From positions 3,949,217 through 4,013,216 of the forward strand of contig NC_019974.1 of NCBI RefSeq assembly GCF_000328685.1: DNA of 64,000 bases, given 5' to 3'. A program made the translations under genes and the position numbers. Numbering within the stretch: position 1 is the stretch's first letter; the number at the start of each line of letters is the position of its first letter. The DNA comes from Natronococcus occultus SP4 (GTDB lineage: Archaea; Halobacteriota; Halobacteria; Halobacteriales; Natrialbaceae). Under the pieces are notes generated by a model. It saw only the letters and a list, made by a program, of their open reading frames with translations, was not told the DNA's origin and did no database searches. Shown piece by piece: positions 8,694 through 17,215 of the stretch.

Positions 8694-9341
8694 CTACGGC
8701 CCGCCGTCGAGGACGCCCGCCACCGCTCGCGCTTCGCCCCGGCGCAGCAGCCCGGAGGCCGTCGACACCGCACAGCCGAGCTCGGCGGCGACGTCCTCGA
8801 TCCCGTTTCGTCGGGGCACCTCGTAGTAGCCGAGCTCCCGGGCGACCGCGAGAGCCTCCCGCTGGCGGTCCGAAACGACGTCCCCGGAAACGGGAAGCTC
8901 GTCGCTCGCCCACAGCACCTCCAGCGAGACGCCCTCCGGCACCGTCTCGAGGATCGTCCCGAGGTCGTCGGGGTGGCCCACGAGCGTCAGGCGCATGGTC
9001 CGATCGGCACGAACCTCGATCGGCGGGACGACCACCACGGTCTCTCGCGCGAGCGCGTCCAGCAGCGAGCGTCCCTCCGGGCCGAGTTCCTGGCGCAAGT
9101 AGAGGAAGAACCCGTCCTCGGCGGGCGTGATCTCGTACTCCAGAACTCGCTCGGAGTCGGCGAGCAACGGCTCGTAGGCTGCCGGGTCGCCGTCGACGAA
9201 CGACGTGATCGTCTCGACGTCCTCGACGGCCTGCCCGCCGAGGATCAGCTCCCGCTCGAGGTCGGGCGACGTACAGATCCCCTCGTGGATCGGGGGAAGC
9301 GCCTCGCTGGCGTATCGGAGTTCGATCCCGACGGACTTCAT
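8694..9341 (-). CDS. HTH_10 (Bat-type) transcription regulator
   Basis: A 215-residue regulator. An N-terminal ligand-binding-like half (IELRYASEALPPIHEGI through PPIEVRADRTMRLTLVG) resembles the GAF-like region of bacterio-opsin activators. The C-terminal HTH_10 domain begins near residue 155 (SDRQREALAVARELGYYEVPRR and VAAELGCAVSTASGLLRR). No PAS or receiver domain is present. I used the ATG at 9341; the longer frame toward 9491 lacks similarity. Convergent with the polyprenol-kinase-like gene: the two stop codons abut (8691-8693 and 8694-8696). Confidence 0.85.
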   Translation of the reverse strand: MKSVGIELRYASEALPPIHEGICTSPDLERELILGGQAVEDVETITSFVDGDPAAYEPLLADSERVLEYEITPAEDGFFLYLRQELGPEGRSLLDALARETVVVVPPIEVRADRTMRLTLVGHPDDLGTILETVPEGVSLEVLWASDELPVSGDVVSDRQREALAVARELGYYEVPRRNGIEDVAAELGCAVSTASGLLRRGEARAVAGVLDGGP

Positions 9342-9424
9342 GTCCGTCGGTACGGACGGCGATAACTTAAAATGGCGATAGGTTTCGGGAGTACTGCAAA
9401 CCGAAGTCGTGCCGATCGTTCGGT

Positions 9425-10345
9425 ATGGAGTTTCGAACCTGGAGACGCCGAACCGTCGCGCTGGGAGCGCTCGTCGCCGCCAGCTACGCATGGCAGCGGA
9501 CGCGTCCGGCTCGAGCCGACGATCGGCAGGGAACGATCACCGAGCGCCACGGCGCGGCCTTTCTCGTACGCCGACCCGTCGACGCGAATCGAGTCGAGTC
9601 GGTCCGCGAGGCGGTCGCGGGACTCTGTGCGGACCCCGACGACCCCAACCCGCTGCTCGGTCTCGAGGACGCGACCACGGCGTCACTGTTCCTCGACACC
9701 GGCGGCGAATCCCCGTCGCTGTGCTGGTACGTCGAAATCCCTCGCTCCGCGATCGTCGACTGGGCCGATCCCGAATCGCGCGTCGAGGCGGCGTTTCCCC
9801 TCGAACACGGTGCGATCGGTGACGAAATGGCGGTCGACCGCGAGCTGCTGGTCCACGCGGTCAATCCGAACCGACCCCGAACCGCGACGGGGACCGACGA
9901 CGGCCCCCTCGTCGTCGGCCCGGACGGCGAGTGCGGCGTCGACGTCGACCTCGTCCAGTTGCACCTGAAACCGGGGGTGGCCGAGCGGCTCGCGGACAGA
10001 TTCGCCGGACTCTCCCGGCGCGTCGCGGCGGGGGAGGTCGAACTCGGCCCTGTCGAAACGTGGAGCGCGGCGATGCTCGAGGCCGAGGAGATGTACACCG
10101 AGTCGGTCGTCCTCGAGCGACGACCCGAGGGATACCTGCTCTACGGATACATGGAGACCGCCGAGATGGCGAGGGTGTACGACGCTTACTACGACACCTG
10201 GAACCCGATCGCCCGGCTCTCGGAGCTGGTTCTCGGGCGCGTCCTCGAGGAGCCGGCCCAGATCCTCGAGTATCCGCTCGGGAGCGATGTCGACGTCCTC
10301 GCCCACGCGGTCGATCCGGACCGACCGCGCCGACCCGAGGAGTGA
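9425..10345 (+). CDS. DUF6176-like protein with internal duplication
   Basis: A 306-residue protein with a possible N-terminal membrane anchor (TVALGALVAASYAW, residues 9-22). The rest is two copies of one domain. Copy 1 (about 35-160) and copy 2 (about 175-300) share the order: starting strand, long helix, 'LFLDTGGES' versus 'VVLERRPEG', 'CWYVEIP' versus 'LYGYMET', and a closing 'LLVHAVNPNRPR' versus 'VLAHAVDPDRPR'. Copy 2 matches the haloarchaeal DUF6176 pattern (stress-responsive dimeric alpha/beta-barrel-like). No function is known. It lies divergent from the HTH_10 gene, separated by about 80 nt. Confidence 0.65.
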   Translation: MEFRTWRRRTVALGALVAASYAWQRTRPARADDRQGTITERHGAAFLVRRPVDANRVESVREAVAGLCADPDDPNPLLGLEDATTASLFLDTGGESPSLCWYVEIPRSAIVDWADPESRVEAAFPLEHGAIGDEMAVDRELLVHAVNPNRPRTATGTDDGPLVVGPDGECGVDVDLVQLHLKPGVAERLADRFAGLSRRVAAGEVELGPVETWSAAMLEAEEMYTESVVLERRPEGYLLYGYMETAEMARVYDAYYDTWNPIARLSELVLGRVLEEPAQILEYPLGSDVDVLAHAVDPDRPRRPEE

Positions 10346-10354
10346 GGGGACCAC

Positions 10355-10855
10355 TCAGGCGTTCAGTCGCCAGATCTCGAAGTTGAGGACGGCGGCGAAG
10401 CTCACCCAGAGGAGGTAGGGGACGAGCAACGCGGCGGCGCGGCGATCTACCCGTCGGAAGGCGGCGATGGTCGCGACGACGAGCACCCAGAGGAGGGCGA
10501 TGATCCCGAACGCGACGAGCAGCCGCTCGAGCGAGAAAAAGGCGGGCGTCCAGGAGACGTTGACCGCCATCTGGACGACGAACAGGCCGAGCGCGAGCCG
10601 ACGGCCGTCGCTGTCGCTGCGCCAGACGAGCCAGATCGCGACGCCCATGAGCGTAAACAGTAGCGTCCAGACGATCGAGAAGGCGATCCCGGGCGGGTAG
10701 AACCAGGGTTTGTCGAGCGCCTGGAACCAGGCCGTATCCGACGACGAGATCAGCGCGGGTGCGCTGCCGACGGCGTTGACCAGGACGACGAAGCCGACGG
10801 CGGTGAGGATCGATCGCGGCTCCGGCAGACCGAGGGTGCGCCTCGAGGTTTCCAT
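10355..10855 (-). CDS. tspO: TspO/MBR family membrane protein
   Basis: A 166-residue protein with five predicted membrane helices. It carries the family signatures WFQALDKPWFYPPGIAF near residues 45-61 and WTLLF plus the NVSWTPAFF segment near 110. TspO proteins bind tetrapyrroles and are tied to photo-oxidative stress and porphyrin trafficking; in haloarchaea a link to the carotenoid/retinal or heme economy is only presumed. I start at METSRR (10855); an upstream ATG at 10873 adds six basic residues. Convergent with the DUF6176-like gene, with a 9-nt gap. Confidence 0.92.
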   Translation of the reverse strand: METSRRTLGLPEPRSILTAVGFVVLVNAVGSAPALISSSDTAWFQALDKPWFYPPGIAFSIVWTLLFTLMGVAIWLVWRSDSDGRRLALGLFVVQMAVNVSWTPAFFSLERLLVAFGIIALLWVLVVATIAAFRRVDRRAAALLVPYLLWVSFAAVLNFEIWRLNA

Positions 10856-10900
10856 ACGTCCTCGACGAGCCACAGCTGCTTGGAGGGTGACGTTGCAACG

Positions 10901-11293
10901 TCAGAGAAATGTGACCTCGAGCAAGTTAGTGAGTGCTGCGACTTCGAAGTCGGCGTCTGCGACGACGAGGAGTTCGTCGTGGGCTATCGAAGCCCCTGCG
11001 ATGAACGCATCGCGGGCGGCGAGGGGTTGTCCTTGGTTGCGTAGTTCGTCCTGCAACTCCCCTGCAGCGCGGGCGGTTTCACCGGCAGTTTCGACGGTCG
11101 TTACCCACTCGAGCGCACCGTCGACCGCATCCAGATTCGTCGGGCCGTTTTTGAATATTTCCCCCTGGTACACCTCGAACAACGCGAGCGGCGGCGTAAC
11201 TGCGCGCTCGTCGAGGTGGCTCTCGACGTACGAGACGACGTCATCGTTGCCGTCCAAGTACTCGATCAGCACGCTGCTGTCGTACAGTGTCAT
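10901..11293 (-). CDS. vapC: PIN-domain toxin (VapC family)
   Basis: A 130-residue PIN ribonuclease. The conserved acidic residues are visible: D5 and E10 in YDSSVLIEYLDG, the E of ALFEVYQGE near 40, D97 in ARDAFIAGASIAH, and D118 in LLVVADADFE. PIN toxins cleave tRNA or rRNA and are neutralised by a cognate antitoxin. The start codon overlaps the antitoxin stop by 4 nt (ATGA), the normal VapBC layout, with the antitoxin gene first. Confidence 0.93.
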   Translation of the reverse strand: MTLYDSSVLIEYLDGNDDVVSYVESHLDERAVTPPLALFEVYQGEIFKNGPTNLDAVDGALEWVTTVETAGETARAAGELQDELRNQGQPLAARDAFIAGASIAHDELLVVADADFEVAALTNLLEVTFL

Positions 11294-11508
11294 CCGTCGT
11301 CGGAGCCGATTCCGCGTTTCATCTCCGTTCGAGCCTGCCGAGCTTTCTCGGCGGCGTCGGTATTCGCCCAGAGTCCGGCCCCTTCACGAACCGTTTCGCG
11401 CCGTTCGCTGACGAGTCGCGATAGCAGGTCGTCGAACGTTTCGTCCTCACCCTTGAGTGCTGCGAGTGCTGCGTGCGTATCCTCGTCGACACGGATACTC
11501 TTGCTCAT
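11290..11508 (-). CDS. vapB: VapB-type antitoxin
   Basis: A 72-residue protein beginning with a ribbon-helix-helix-like segment, KSIRVDEDTHAALAALKGEDETFDDLLSRLV (two helices after a strand), followed by a charged tail that would wrap the toxin. This is the haloarchaeal VapB-like (antitoxin DUF7557-like) pattern. It precedes the PIN toxin with a 4-nt overlap. Two GTATAC elements just upstream of its start are likely autoregulatory sites. Confidence 0.87.
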   Translation of the reverse strand: MSKSIRVDEDTHAALAALKGEDETFDDLLSRLVSERRETVREGAGLWANTDAAEKARQARTEMKRGIGSDDG

Positions 11509-11516
11509 ACTAGTGT

Positions 11517-11534
11517 GTATACAACGCCGTATAC
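11517..11534. promoter_or_regulatory. Paired GTATAC repeats, candidate VapBC operator
   Basis: GTATAC occurs at 11517-11522 and again at 11529-11534, separated by AACGCC; counting the flank, GTATACAA repeats directly every 12 bp. On the minus strand the right copy overlaps the expected TATA position (21-29 nt before the vapB ATG) and the left copy lies 9-14 nt before the ATG. Sites one helical turn apart suit a dimer of RHH dimers repressing its own operon. Confidence 0.5.
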
Positions 11535-11620
11535 AAGAGTATTGTGTCGGTTCCGGATACCAGCTTCACTTTCACCCCGATACGCGAACCCTTATTCGCG
11601 GCGAGGATGAACGCCCGGCA

Positions 11621-14065
11621 ATGGCAGCGACGGACGAGGACGGCGGACAGCCGACGATCGATCACCCCTTACTCGAGCCGAACTTCCTCGAGCGACGGCT
11701 CTACCAGCTGAAGCTCGCGGGCACGGCCGCGAACCACCACACGCTGGTCTGTCTGCCGACGGGGCTGGGGAAGACGACGGTGAGCCTGCTGGTGACCGCC
11801 CGCCGGCTCGAGGAGGTCGGCGGAACCGCCCTGATGCTCGCGCCCACGAAGCCCCTCGTCCAGCAACACGCCGAGTTCTACCGAGAGGCCCTGCAGGTGC
11901 CCGACGACGAGATCGTCGTCTTCACGGGCGACGTCAGTCCCGACGACCGGGCCGCGCTGTGGGAGGACGCGACGGTCGTGATGGCCACCCCGCAGGTCAT
12001 CGAGAACGACCTCGTCGGCAGTCGGATCTCCCTCTCTGACGTTACGCACTGTACCTTCGACGAGTGCCACCGCGCGACGGGCGACTACGCGTACAACTAC
12101 ATCGCCGAGCGCTATCACGCCGACGCCCGCGACCCGCTCGTAACCGGAATGAGCGCCTCCCCCGGCGGCGACGAGGAGGCCATCCTCGAGGTCTGCGAGA
12201 ACCTCGGGCTCCAGGAAGTGGAGGTGATGACCGAGGAGGACGCCGACGTCGCCGAGTTTACCCACGACACCGACGTCGAGTGGGAGCGCATCGACCTCCC
12301 CGAGGAGGTCCTGGAGATCCGCGACGCCCTGAACGAGGTGATCACGGACCGCCTCGAGACCCTCAAGGAGCTGGGGGTCGCTGGCTCGACCCAGCCCGAC
12401 CAGTCCCAGAAGGATCTCAACCGGATGCGCGCCGAGCTCCAGCGGCTGATCGACAACGACCAGTCGGAGGGGTTCGAGGGGATGTCCGTTCACGCCGAGG
12501 TGATGAAGCTCCGCCAGGCCGTGACGCTCGTCGAGACCCAGAGCGTCGAGGCCCTGCGGCGGTACTTCGACCGCCAGCGCAACCAGGCCCGGTCCTCGGG
12601 GGCCTCGAAGGCCAGCCAGCGGATGGTCTCGGATCCCCGCGTTCGCGAGGCGATGCGAAGGGCCGAGAAGTTCGACGAGCTCCACCCGAAGTACCGCAAG
12701 AGCCGGATGCTGCTGGCCGAGACTCTGGGGCTCGAGGACGGCGAGCGGGTGATCGTCTTCACCGAGTCCCGCGATACGGCGGAAGCGCTGACGGAGTTTT
12801 TGAGCGAGAGCTTCGACGCGAAGCGCTTCGTCGGCCAGGGCGACCGCGAGGGCTCGGACGGGATGACACAAAAGGAACAACAGGAGGTACTCGACGCCTT
12901 CCGGGCCGGCAAGTTCGAGGTGCTGGTCTCGACGTCGGTCGCCGAGGAGGGGCTTGACGTCCCCGAGGTCGATCTCGTCCTGTTCTACGAGCCCGTCCCG
13001 ACGGCGATCCGGTCGATCCAGCGCAAGGGTCGTACGGGTCGCCAGTCGGAGGGACGGGTCGTTGTCCTGCTGGCCGAGGACACCCGCGACGAGGCCTACT
13101 TCTGGATCTCGAAGCGCCGCGAGAAGGAGATGGAATCCGAGCTCCGCGAGCTGAAGGGGATGGCCGACGAGCTCGAGGAGGAGCTCGACGACGCCCAGCA
13201 GTCCCTGGCCGCGTTCGAGAGCGGAGCGAAAGTGAACGGGGAAGGCGAAAAACCACAGGAGGGAAGCGGATCTTCCAGCGGAAACGAGGGGGTTGGCGAC
13301 CGACCCGGACTGCAGGAGTTCGACGCGGAGAACTCGGAGTCGAGTAGCAACGCCGACGGATCGAGCGACGACGCCGCGGACGTCGCGACCCACGAACCCC
13401 ACGCCGAGGGCGACCGCGTCGAGGTCGTCGCCGACCAGCGCGAGATGGACGCCAACATCGCCCGCGAGCTCTCGCGGCGCGAGAGCTACGAGGTGCGCCT
13501 CGAGACGCTGGAGGTCGGCGACTACGTCCTCTCGGATCGAGTCGCCGTCGAGCGCAAGTCCGTCGCCGACTTCGTCGACTCGCTGGTCGGGGGCGACCGC
13601 TCGGTGTTCGAGCAGGTCGGGGCGATGAGCCGCCACTACGCCCGTCCGATCGTGGTCGTCGAGGGCGAGGGGCTGTACGAGCAACGCGACGTCCACCCCA
13701 ACGCCGTCCGGGGGGCGCTCTCGAGTTTGGCCGTCGACTTCGGAGCGAGCGTCCTCCGGACCGAGAGCGAGGCCGACACGACGGACCTGCTCGCGGTGAT
13801 CGCCGGCCGCGAACAGGAGGTCGGTGACCGGGAAGTGTCGGTCCACGGCCAGAAGCAGGCCAAGACGATGGCCGAACAGCAGGAGTACGTCGTCTCCTCA
13901 ATCGCCGAGATCGGGCCCGTCACCGCCCGAGCGCTCCTCGAGGAGTTCGGCACCGTCGAGGCGGTGATGATCGCGACCGAGGACGAACTGATGGAAGCCG
14001 ACGGCGTCGGTCGGGTAACCGCCGAGCGGATCCGCGACGTGATCGGCAGCGAGTACACCGGCTGA
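11621..14065 (+). CDS. hef: Hef helicase/nuclease (archaeal FANCM-XPF)
   Basis: An 814-residue DNA repair enzyme that unwinds and cuts forked DNA. The N-terminal SF2 helicase shows Walker A PTGLGKT (about 46-52), a DECH box (147-150) and motif VI QRKGRTGRQ. After an acidic low-complexity linker (about 545-595, rich in S, G and E) comes an XPF/Mus81-type nuclease with GDYVLSDRVAVERK near 632-645. The C-terminus has tandem helix-hairpin-helix motifs (about 760-810). The ATG at 11621 is preceded by a TATA-like cttatt at the leaderless distance; the open frame extends further upstream into vapB without similarity. Hef acts in stalled-fork processing alongside Hjc. Confidence 0.96.
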   Translation: MAATDEDGGQPTIDHPLLEPNFLERRLYQLKLAGTAANHHTLVCLPTGLGKTTVSLLVTARRLEEVGGTALMLAPTKPLVQQHAEFYREALQVPDDEIVVFTGDVSPDDRAALWEDATVVMATPQVIENDLVGSRISLSDVTHCTFDECHRATGDYAYNYIAERYHADARDPLVTGMSASPGGDEEAILEVCENLGLQEVEVMTEEDADVAEFTHDTDVEWERIDLPEEVLEIRDALNEVITDRLETLKELGVAGSTQPDQSQKDLNRMRAELQRLIDNDQSEGFEGMSVHAEVMKLRQAVTLVETQSVEALRRYFDRQRNQARSSGASKASQRMVSDPRVREAMRRAEKFDELHPKYRKSRMLLAETLGLEDGERVIVFTESRDTAEALTEFLSESFDAKRFVGQGDREGSDGMTQKEQQEVLDAFRAGKFEVLVSTSVAEEGLDVPEVDLVLFYEPVPTAIRSIQRKGRTGRQSEGRVVVLLAEDTRDEAYFWISKRREKEMESELRELKGMADELEEELDDAQQSLAAFESGAKVNGEGEKPQEGSGSSSGNEGVGDRPGLQEFDAENSESSSNADGSSDDAADVATHEPHAEGDRVEVVADQREMDANIARELSRRESYEVRLETLEVGDYVLSDRVAVERKSVADFVDSLVGGDRSVFEQVGAMSRHYARPIVVVEGEGLYEQRDVHPNAVRGALSSLAVDFGASVLRTESEADTTDLLAVIAGREQEVGDREVSVHGQKQAKTMAEQQEYVVSSIAEIGPVTARALLEEFGTVEAVMIATEDELMEADGVGRVTAERIRDVIGSEYTG

Positions 14066-14103
14066 CCGACGAGACGGTACAGCTTTCGGTGAGTATGGAC
14101 GGA

Positions 14104-14112
14104 AAATATATA
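14104..14112 (+). promoter_or_regulatory. TATA box for HTTM operon
   Basis: The strong element aaatatata is the most AT-rich run between hef and the HTTM gene. Transcription would start near 14135-14140. That leaves a leader of about 90 nt before the short ORF at 14228, so unlike most genes here this transcript is leadered. A GGAGG motif at 14212-14216 is placed to act as ribosome binding site. Confidence 0.6.
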
Positions 14113-14227
14113 CCGGTTGCGTCTCGATTATCGAAGAGACAACCGACCCGCTCCCTCGGCCGTCGGGACGCGGGACCACTCGCGTTCTCGACCCGGGGCC
14201 GGGCGACCAGCGGAGGGGTGCTACAGA

Positions 14228-14338
14228 ATGGACGACGCCACACACCGCGAGCACAGCCACGAAATCGAGGTTCTGTCGATCGACGGCACGAACCGACAGC
14301 CGACAATCGGCCTGCTGGGGCCGGGGAGCGATGAGTAG
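14228..14338 (+). CDS. 36-residue peptide coupled to the HTTM gene
   Basis: ATG 14228 to TAG 14336-14338 encodes 36 residues (MDDATHREHSHEIEVLSIDG at the start, LLGPGSDE at the end). The peptide is acidic with several histidines. A GGAGGGG sequence (14212-14218) ends 9 nt before the ATG, an uncommon visible Shine-Dalgarno for a haloarchaeon, and the frame overlaps the start of the HTTM gene by 8 nt. Both support real translation. Function is unknown; a small partner or substrate of the HTTM protein is possible but unproven. Confidence 0.55.
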   Translation: MDDATHREHSHEIEVLSIDGTNRQPTIGLLGPGSDE

Positions 14339-15929
14339 CGCCACCTCTAGCTTCGATGCCCTTGCCGGGCGGCTTCGCCGGGCGGTCGCGAATCGGGTCC
14401 GGATCGATACCCGGACGCTCGCGGCGTTTCGCGTCCTCGCCGGACTGTTGATCATCGCCGACCTGCTCCTGCGGAGTCGGAACTTCTCGTTTTACTATAC
14501 GAACGACGGCGCCGTCCCACAGTCGCTGGCCCAGGCGATGAGTTCCGAGGGGGCGATCTCGATCTACCACTACACGACCGATCCGACCGTCATCGCCGGC
14601 CTGTTCGTGCTGCAGGGGTTGATCGCCGTCCAGCTCATCGTCGGTTACAAGACCCGGATCGCGACGATCCTTTCCTTCCTGCTCGTGGTCTCGCTCGATC
14701 ACCACAACCCGCTGGTGTTGAGCTACGCCGACACGCTGTTCCGGCTCCTCTTGTTCTGGGCGATCTTCCTCCCGCTTGGCGAGCGGTGGTCGATCGACGC
14801 CGTTCACGCCGACCGGGAACCCCGAAAGGGGATCGCCAGCGTCGCGTCGGCGCTGATCCTCGCCCAGATGGTGGTCATGTACATTGTCAACGGCTACCAC
14901 AAGGCCCACGACGAGCTCTGGACGAGCGGCGAGGCGACGCCGTTGATTATGGGGCTTCACGACACGACGTTTTTCCTCGCACCCTACCTCCGGGAGTTCC
15001 AGACGCTGCTCCAGATCGGCGGGCTGACGTGGTTCTACATGTTGCTGTTCTCCTGGCTGCTGTTCGTACTGCGGGGCCGACTGCGGATGGCGCTCGTCGG
15101 GATGTTCGTGGCGTCACACGCCTCGTTTATCGTCACCGTACGGATCGGCGCGTTCCCATACGTCGCGATCGCCGGCGTGATGCTGTTCCTCCAGGCGCAG
15201 TTCTGGGACGATCTGAAGGCGGTCGCTCGCTATCTCGGGGTCGACCTCGACGCCATCGACGCTCGACGGGAGCGTCTCGCCGGGCTCGCGAGGCGAGTCC
15301 CCGACGTCCGACTCCGGGGCGAACGTCAGCGCCGCGCGCGCGAGCTCGGTTATAACGCGGCGATCGGCGTCGTCGTGCTCTCGATCGTGCTGTTCGTGGC
15401 CCTCTCGATGCTTCCGATCGGCGGCGTCGCCGACGAGGAGACCGTCGTCGAGGAACAGATCGAGGACCGCGCCCAGCAGCTCAGCATCGACCAGCCCGAC
15501 TGGAGCGTCTTCGCACCGACGCCGCGGACGACCGACAGCTACTACGTCTTCCCGGCACAGACCGCCGACGGCGAGGTGGTCGACGTCTACAACGGCCAGT
15601 CGTCGGTCTCCTACGACCGCCCCTACGAGGGGAGCCAGATCCAGGAGCAGTACGGCTCCTACCGGGAGCGGTTCTACATGAACAGCGTCCGTCGCGGGGG
15701 GATGCAGGGAACCAACGACGCCGACGACTCCCTGGCGGAGTACATCTGTACGAGCTGGGAGGAAGAGCAGGGAACGGAGCTCACCCACGTGAACATGTAC
15801 CGGGTCTCCGAGGACGTCACGATGGACACGGTAAGCGATCCGGACGATCGCGACCGGAGCGTCGATCTCGTCTCCGCCCACGGCTGTGGTGACAACGAAC
15901 CCGCGGAGATCCAGCCGCCCGACTTCTAG
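14331..15929 (+). CDS. HTTM-domain membrane protein (VKGC/SdpB-like)
   Basis: A 532-residue protein. The first 300 residues hold seven or so membrane helices typical of the 'horizontally transferred transmembrane' (HTTM) domain shared by vitamin-K-dependent gamma-carboxylases and bacterial SdpB-like proteins (AAFRVLAGLLIIADLLLRSRNF start; SLDHHNPLVLSYADTLFRLLLF near 120). A further helix near 345-360 precedes a 165-residue extracytoplasmic domain (DQPDWSVFAPTPRTTDSYYVF onward). It is translated from an ATG inside the preceding 36-codon ORF and followed by a DCC redox protein, a frequent HTTM partner. Enzymatic activity is not established for the archaeal branch. Confidence 0.85.
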   Translation: MSSATSSFDALAGRLRRAVANRVRIDTRTLAAFRVLAGLLIIADLLLRSRNFSFYYTNDGAVPQSLAQAMSSEGAISIYHYTTDPTVIAGLFVLQGLIAVQLIVGYKTRIATILSFLLVVSLDHHNPLVLSYADTLFRLLLFWAIFLPLGERWSIDAVHADREPRKGIASVASALILAQMVVMYIVNGYHKAHDELWTSGEATPLIMGLHDTTFFLAPYLREFQTLLQIGGLTWFYMLLFSWLLFVLRGRLRMALVGMFVASHASFIVTVRIGAFPYVAIAGVMLFLQAQFWDDLKAVARYLGVDLDAIDARRERLAGLARRVPDVRLRGERQRRARELGYNAAIGVVVLSIVLFVALSMLPIGGVADEETVVEEQIEDRAQQLSIDQPDWSVFAPTPRTTDSYYVFPAQTADGEVVDVYNGQSSVSYDRPYEGSQIQEQYGSYRERFYMNSVRRGGMQGTNDADDSLAEYICTSWEEEQGTELTHVNMYRVSEDVTMDTVSDPDDRDRSVDLVSAHGCGDNEPAEIQPPDF

Positions 15930-16007
15930 GGGTCGAGCCGGTTTCATCCCTGCCGTCGCGGTTTCCGACCGGAATTCTGAACTGCGAGCGCTCCGAACTG
16001 ATGCTCA

Positions 16008-16424
16008 ATGAGCAAGGAGATCCCCGAGGACGCGCCGATCGTCCTCTTCGACGGCGTCTGTAACCTCTGTGCCGGGTTCGTCCAGTTTATCGTGCCGCGG
16101 GACGACGAGGAGATCTTTCATTTCGCGTCGCTACAGTCAGACGTCGGCCAGCGCCTGCTGGCCGAGCACGGCCTCGCCGAGGACGGCCTCGAGTCGATCG
16201 TCCTGATCGAGGGCGAGGACGCCTACGTCAAGTCCGCGGCCGTCCTCCGGATCGGCGAACGCCTCGGCGGCGTCTACGCCCTCGGGCGGCCGCTCCGATA
16301 TCTCCCGCGACGACTCCGTGACTTGGGGTACGACGTCGTCGCGGCCAATCGGTACCGCGTGTTCGGCAAGAAAGACCAGTGTATGATGCCGACCGGAAAC
16401 GTACAGGAGCGGTTTCTCGACTAG
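16008..16424 (+). CDS. DCC-family thiol-disulfide oxidoreductase (DUF393)
   Basis: A 138-residue protein with the defining motif LFDGVCNLC (residues 13-21, CxxC active site) followed by FVQFIVPRDD and the conserved SAAVLRIGERLGG and RYLPRRLRDLGYD segments. This is the DCC1-like thioredoxin-fold family. In many genomes, DCC proteins accompany HTTM proteins, as here. A disulfide or redox role linked to the HTTM protein is likely, but the target is unknown. Its stop overlaps that of the next, convergent gene through a shared CTAG. Confidence 0.88.
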   Translation: MSKEIPEDAPIVLFDGVCNLCAGFVQFIVPRDDEEIFHFASLQSDVGQRLLAEHGLAEDGLESIVLIEGEDAYVKSAAVLRIGERLGGVYALGRPLRYLPRRLRDLGYDVVAANRYRVFGKKDQCMMPTGNVQERFLD

Positions 16425-17170
16425 CGTAGCGTCTCGAGGGTCTCGCCGGCCTCGCGGGCGGCCTCGAGACACTCGCGGGCGTAGCGGGGATCGTCCGTCT
16501 CGCTTGCCTCTCGCGCGAACTTCTCGAGGGCGGCGACCAGCGAGGCGCGGGCGTCCTCGAGCTCGCCGGAGCCCGAGGTCGCTCGTGTTCGCGAGTCGGT
16601 CGCTCGTCGCGATCGGTCAGCGGGACGGCGTGACTCACCGTGGTGGCGGTCCCGCTGTGCCCGATCGGGCTCCGGATCGCGAGATCGGTCGTCCCGGGAC
16701 TGCGTTCTGACCTCCCCGTCGGCCGTCGACCGCGACGGGGGCGAGGACGGCCGCGCACTCGCGTCGCCCGCGGGGTCGGTGTCGGCGGTCTGGCCCTGGC
16801 CCGCGCGGTCGGGTGCCGTGTCGGGGCCGTCAGCGTCGGTTTCGGACCGCGTCACGTCGATTTCGGGCTCGGGGCGGTCCGACCCGTCCGCGCTTTCGTC
16901 GGTCCCCTCGGGCTCGGGCCCGTCCTCGGCCGGCTGGGCCTCGAGACTCGTTCCCTGGACGGCGTCGGGGTTGCCGTGACAGCTCGGACAGAACGTCGTG
17001 TCGTCCTGCTGGAAGAGCGGGTCACCACAGGTTCCGCAGTGATTGTTGGTCATCGTCGCGCCCTTGAGCAGAAGGTCGCTCATCCGCTGGGTTGCCTCCC
17101 GCTCTGCCTTGTCGCGTTCGTACTTCTCGCGAAGCTTCTCGCGTTCGGCTTCCTTGTCGAAGTCGCTCAT
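16421..17170 (-). CDS. Sjogren/scleroderma autoantigen 1 (p27)-type zinc-ribbon protein
   Basis: A 249-residue protein. The N-terminus is charged and helical (DFDKEAEREKLREKYERDKAERE) and leads into MSDLLLKGATMTNNHCGTCGDPLFQ and FCPSC, a CxxC...CxxC zinc ribbon typical of the archaeal/eukaryotic autoantigen p27 family. A long disordered acidic linker (about 75-185) precedes a C-terminal helical bundle (LEDARASLVAALEKFAREA). The family is widespread in archaea; its role is not settled. Convergent with the DCC gene with a 4-nt overlap. Confidence 0.85.
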   Translation of the reverse strand: MSDFDKEAEREKLREKYERDKAEREATQRMSDLLLKGATMTNNHCGTCGDPLFQQDDTTFCPSCHGNPDAVQGTSLEAQPAEDGPEPEGTDESADGSDRPEPEIDVTRSETDADGPDTAPDRAGQGQTADTDPAGDASARPSSPPSRSTADGEVRTQSRDDRSRDPEPDRAQRDRHHGESRRPADRSRRATDSRTRATSGSGELEDARASLVAALEKFAREASETDDPRYARECLEAAREAGETLETLR

Positions 17171-17215
17171 ACCCGTCGAAAGGCGCCCGAGCGTCGAAAA
17201 AGCTGCGACAGGCGA

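Noticed and set aside
11669..13846. A 725-codon open frame antisense to hef
   Set aside because: The hef protein has clear helicase and nuclease motifs, and the antisense translation has no domain and is rich in Val, Leu and Asp as expected of a shadow.
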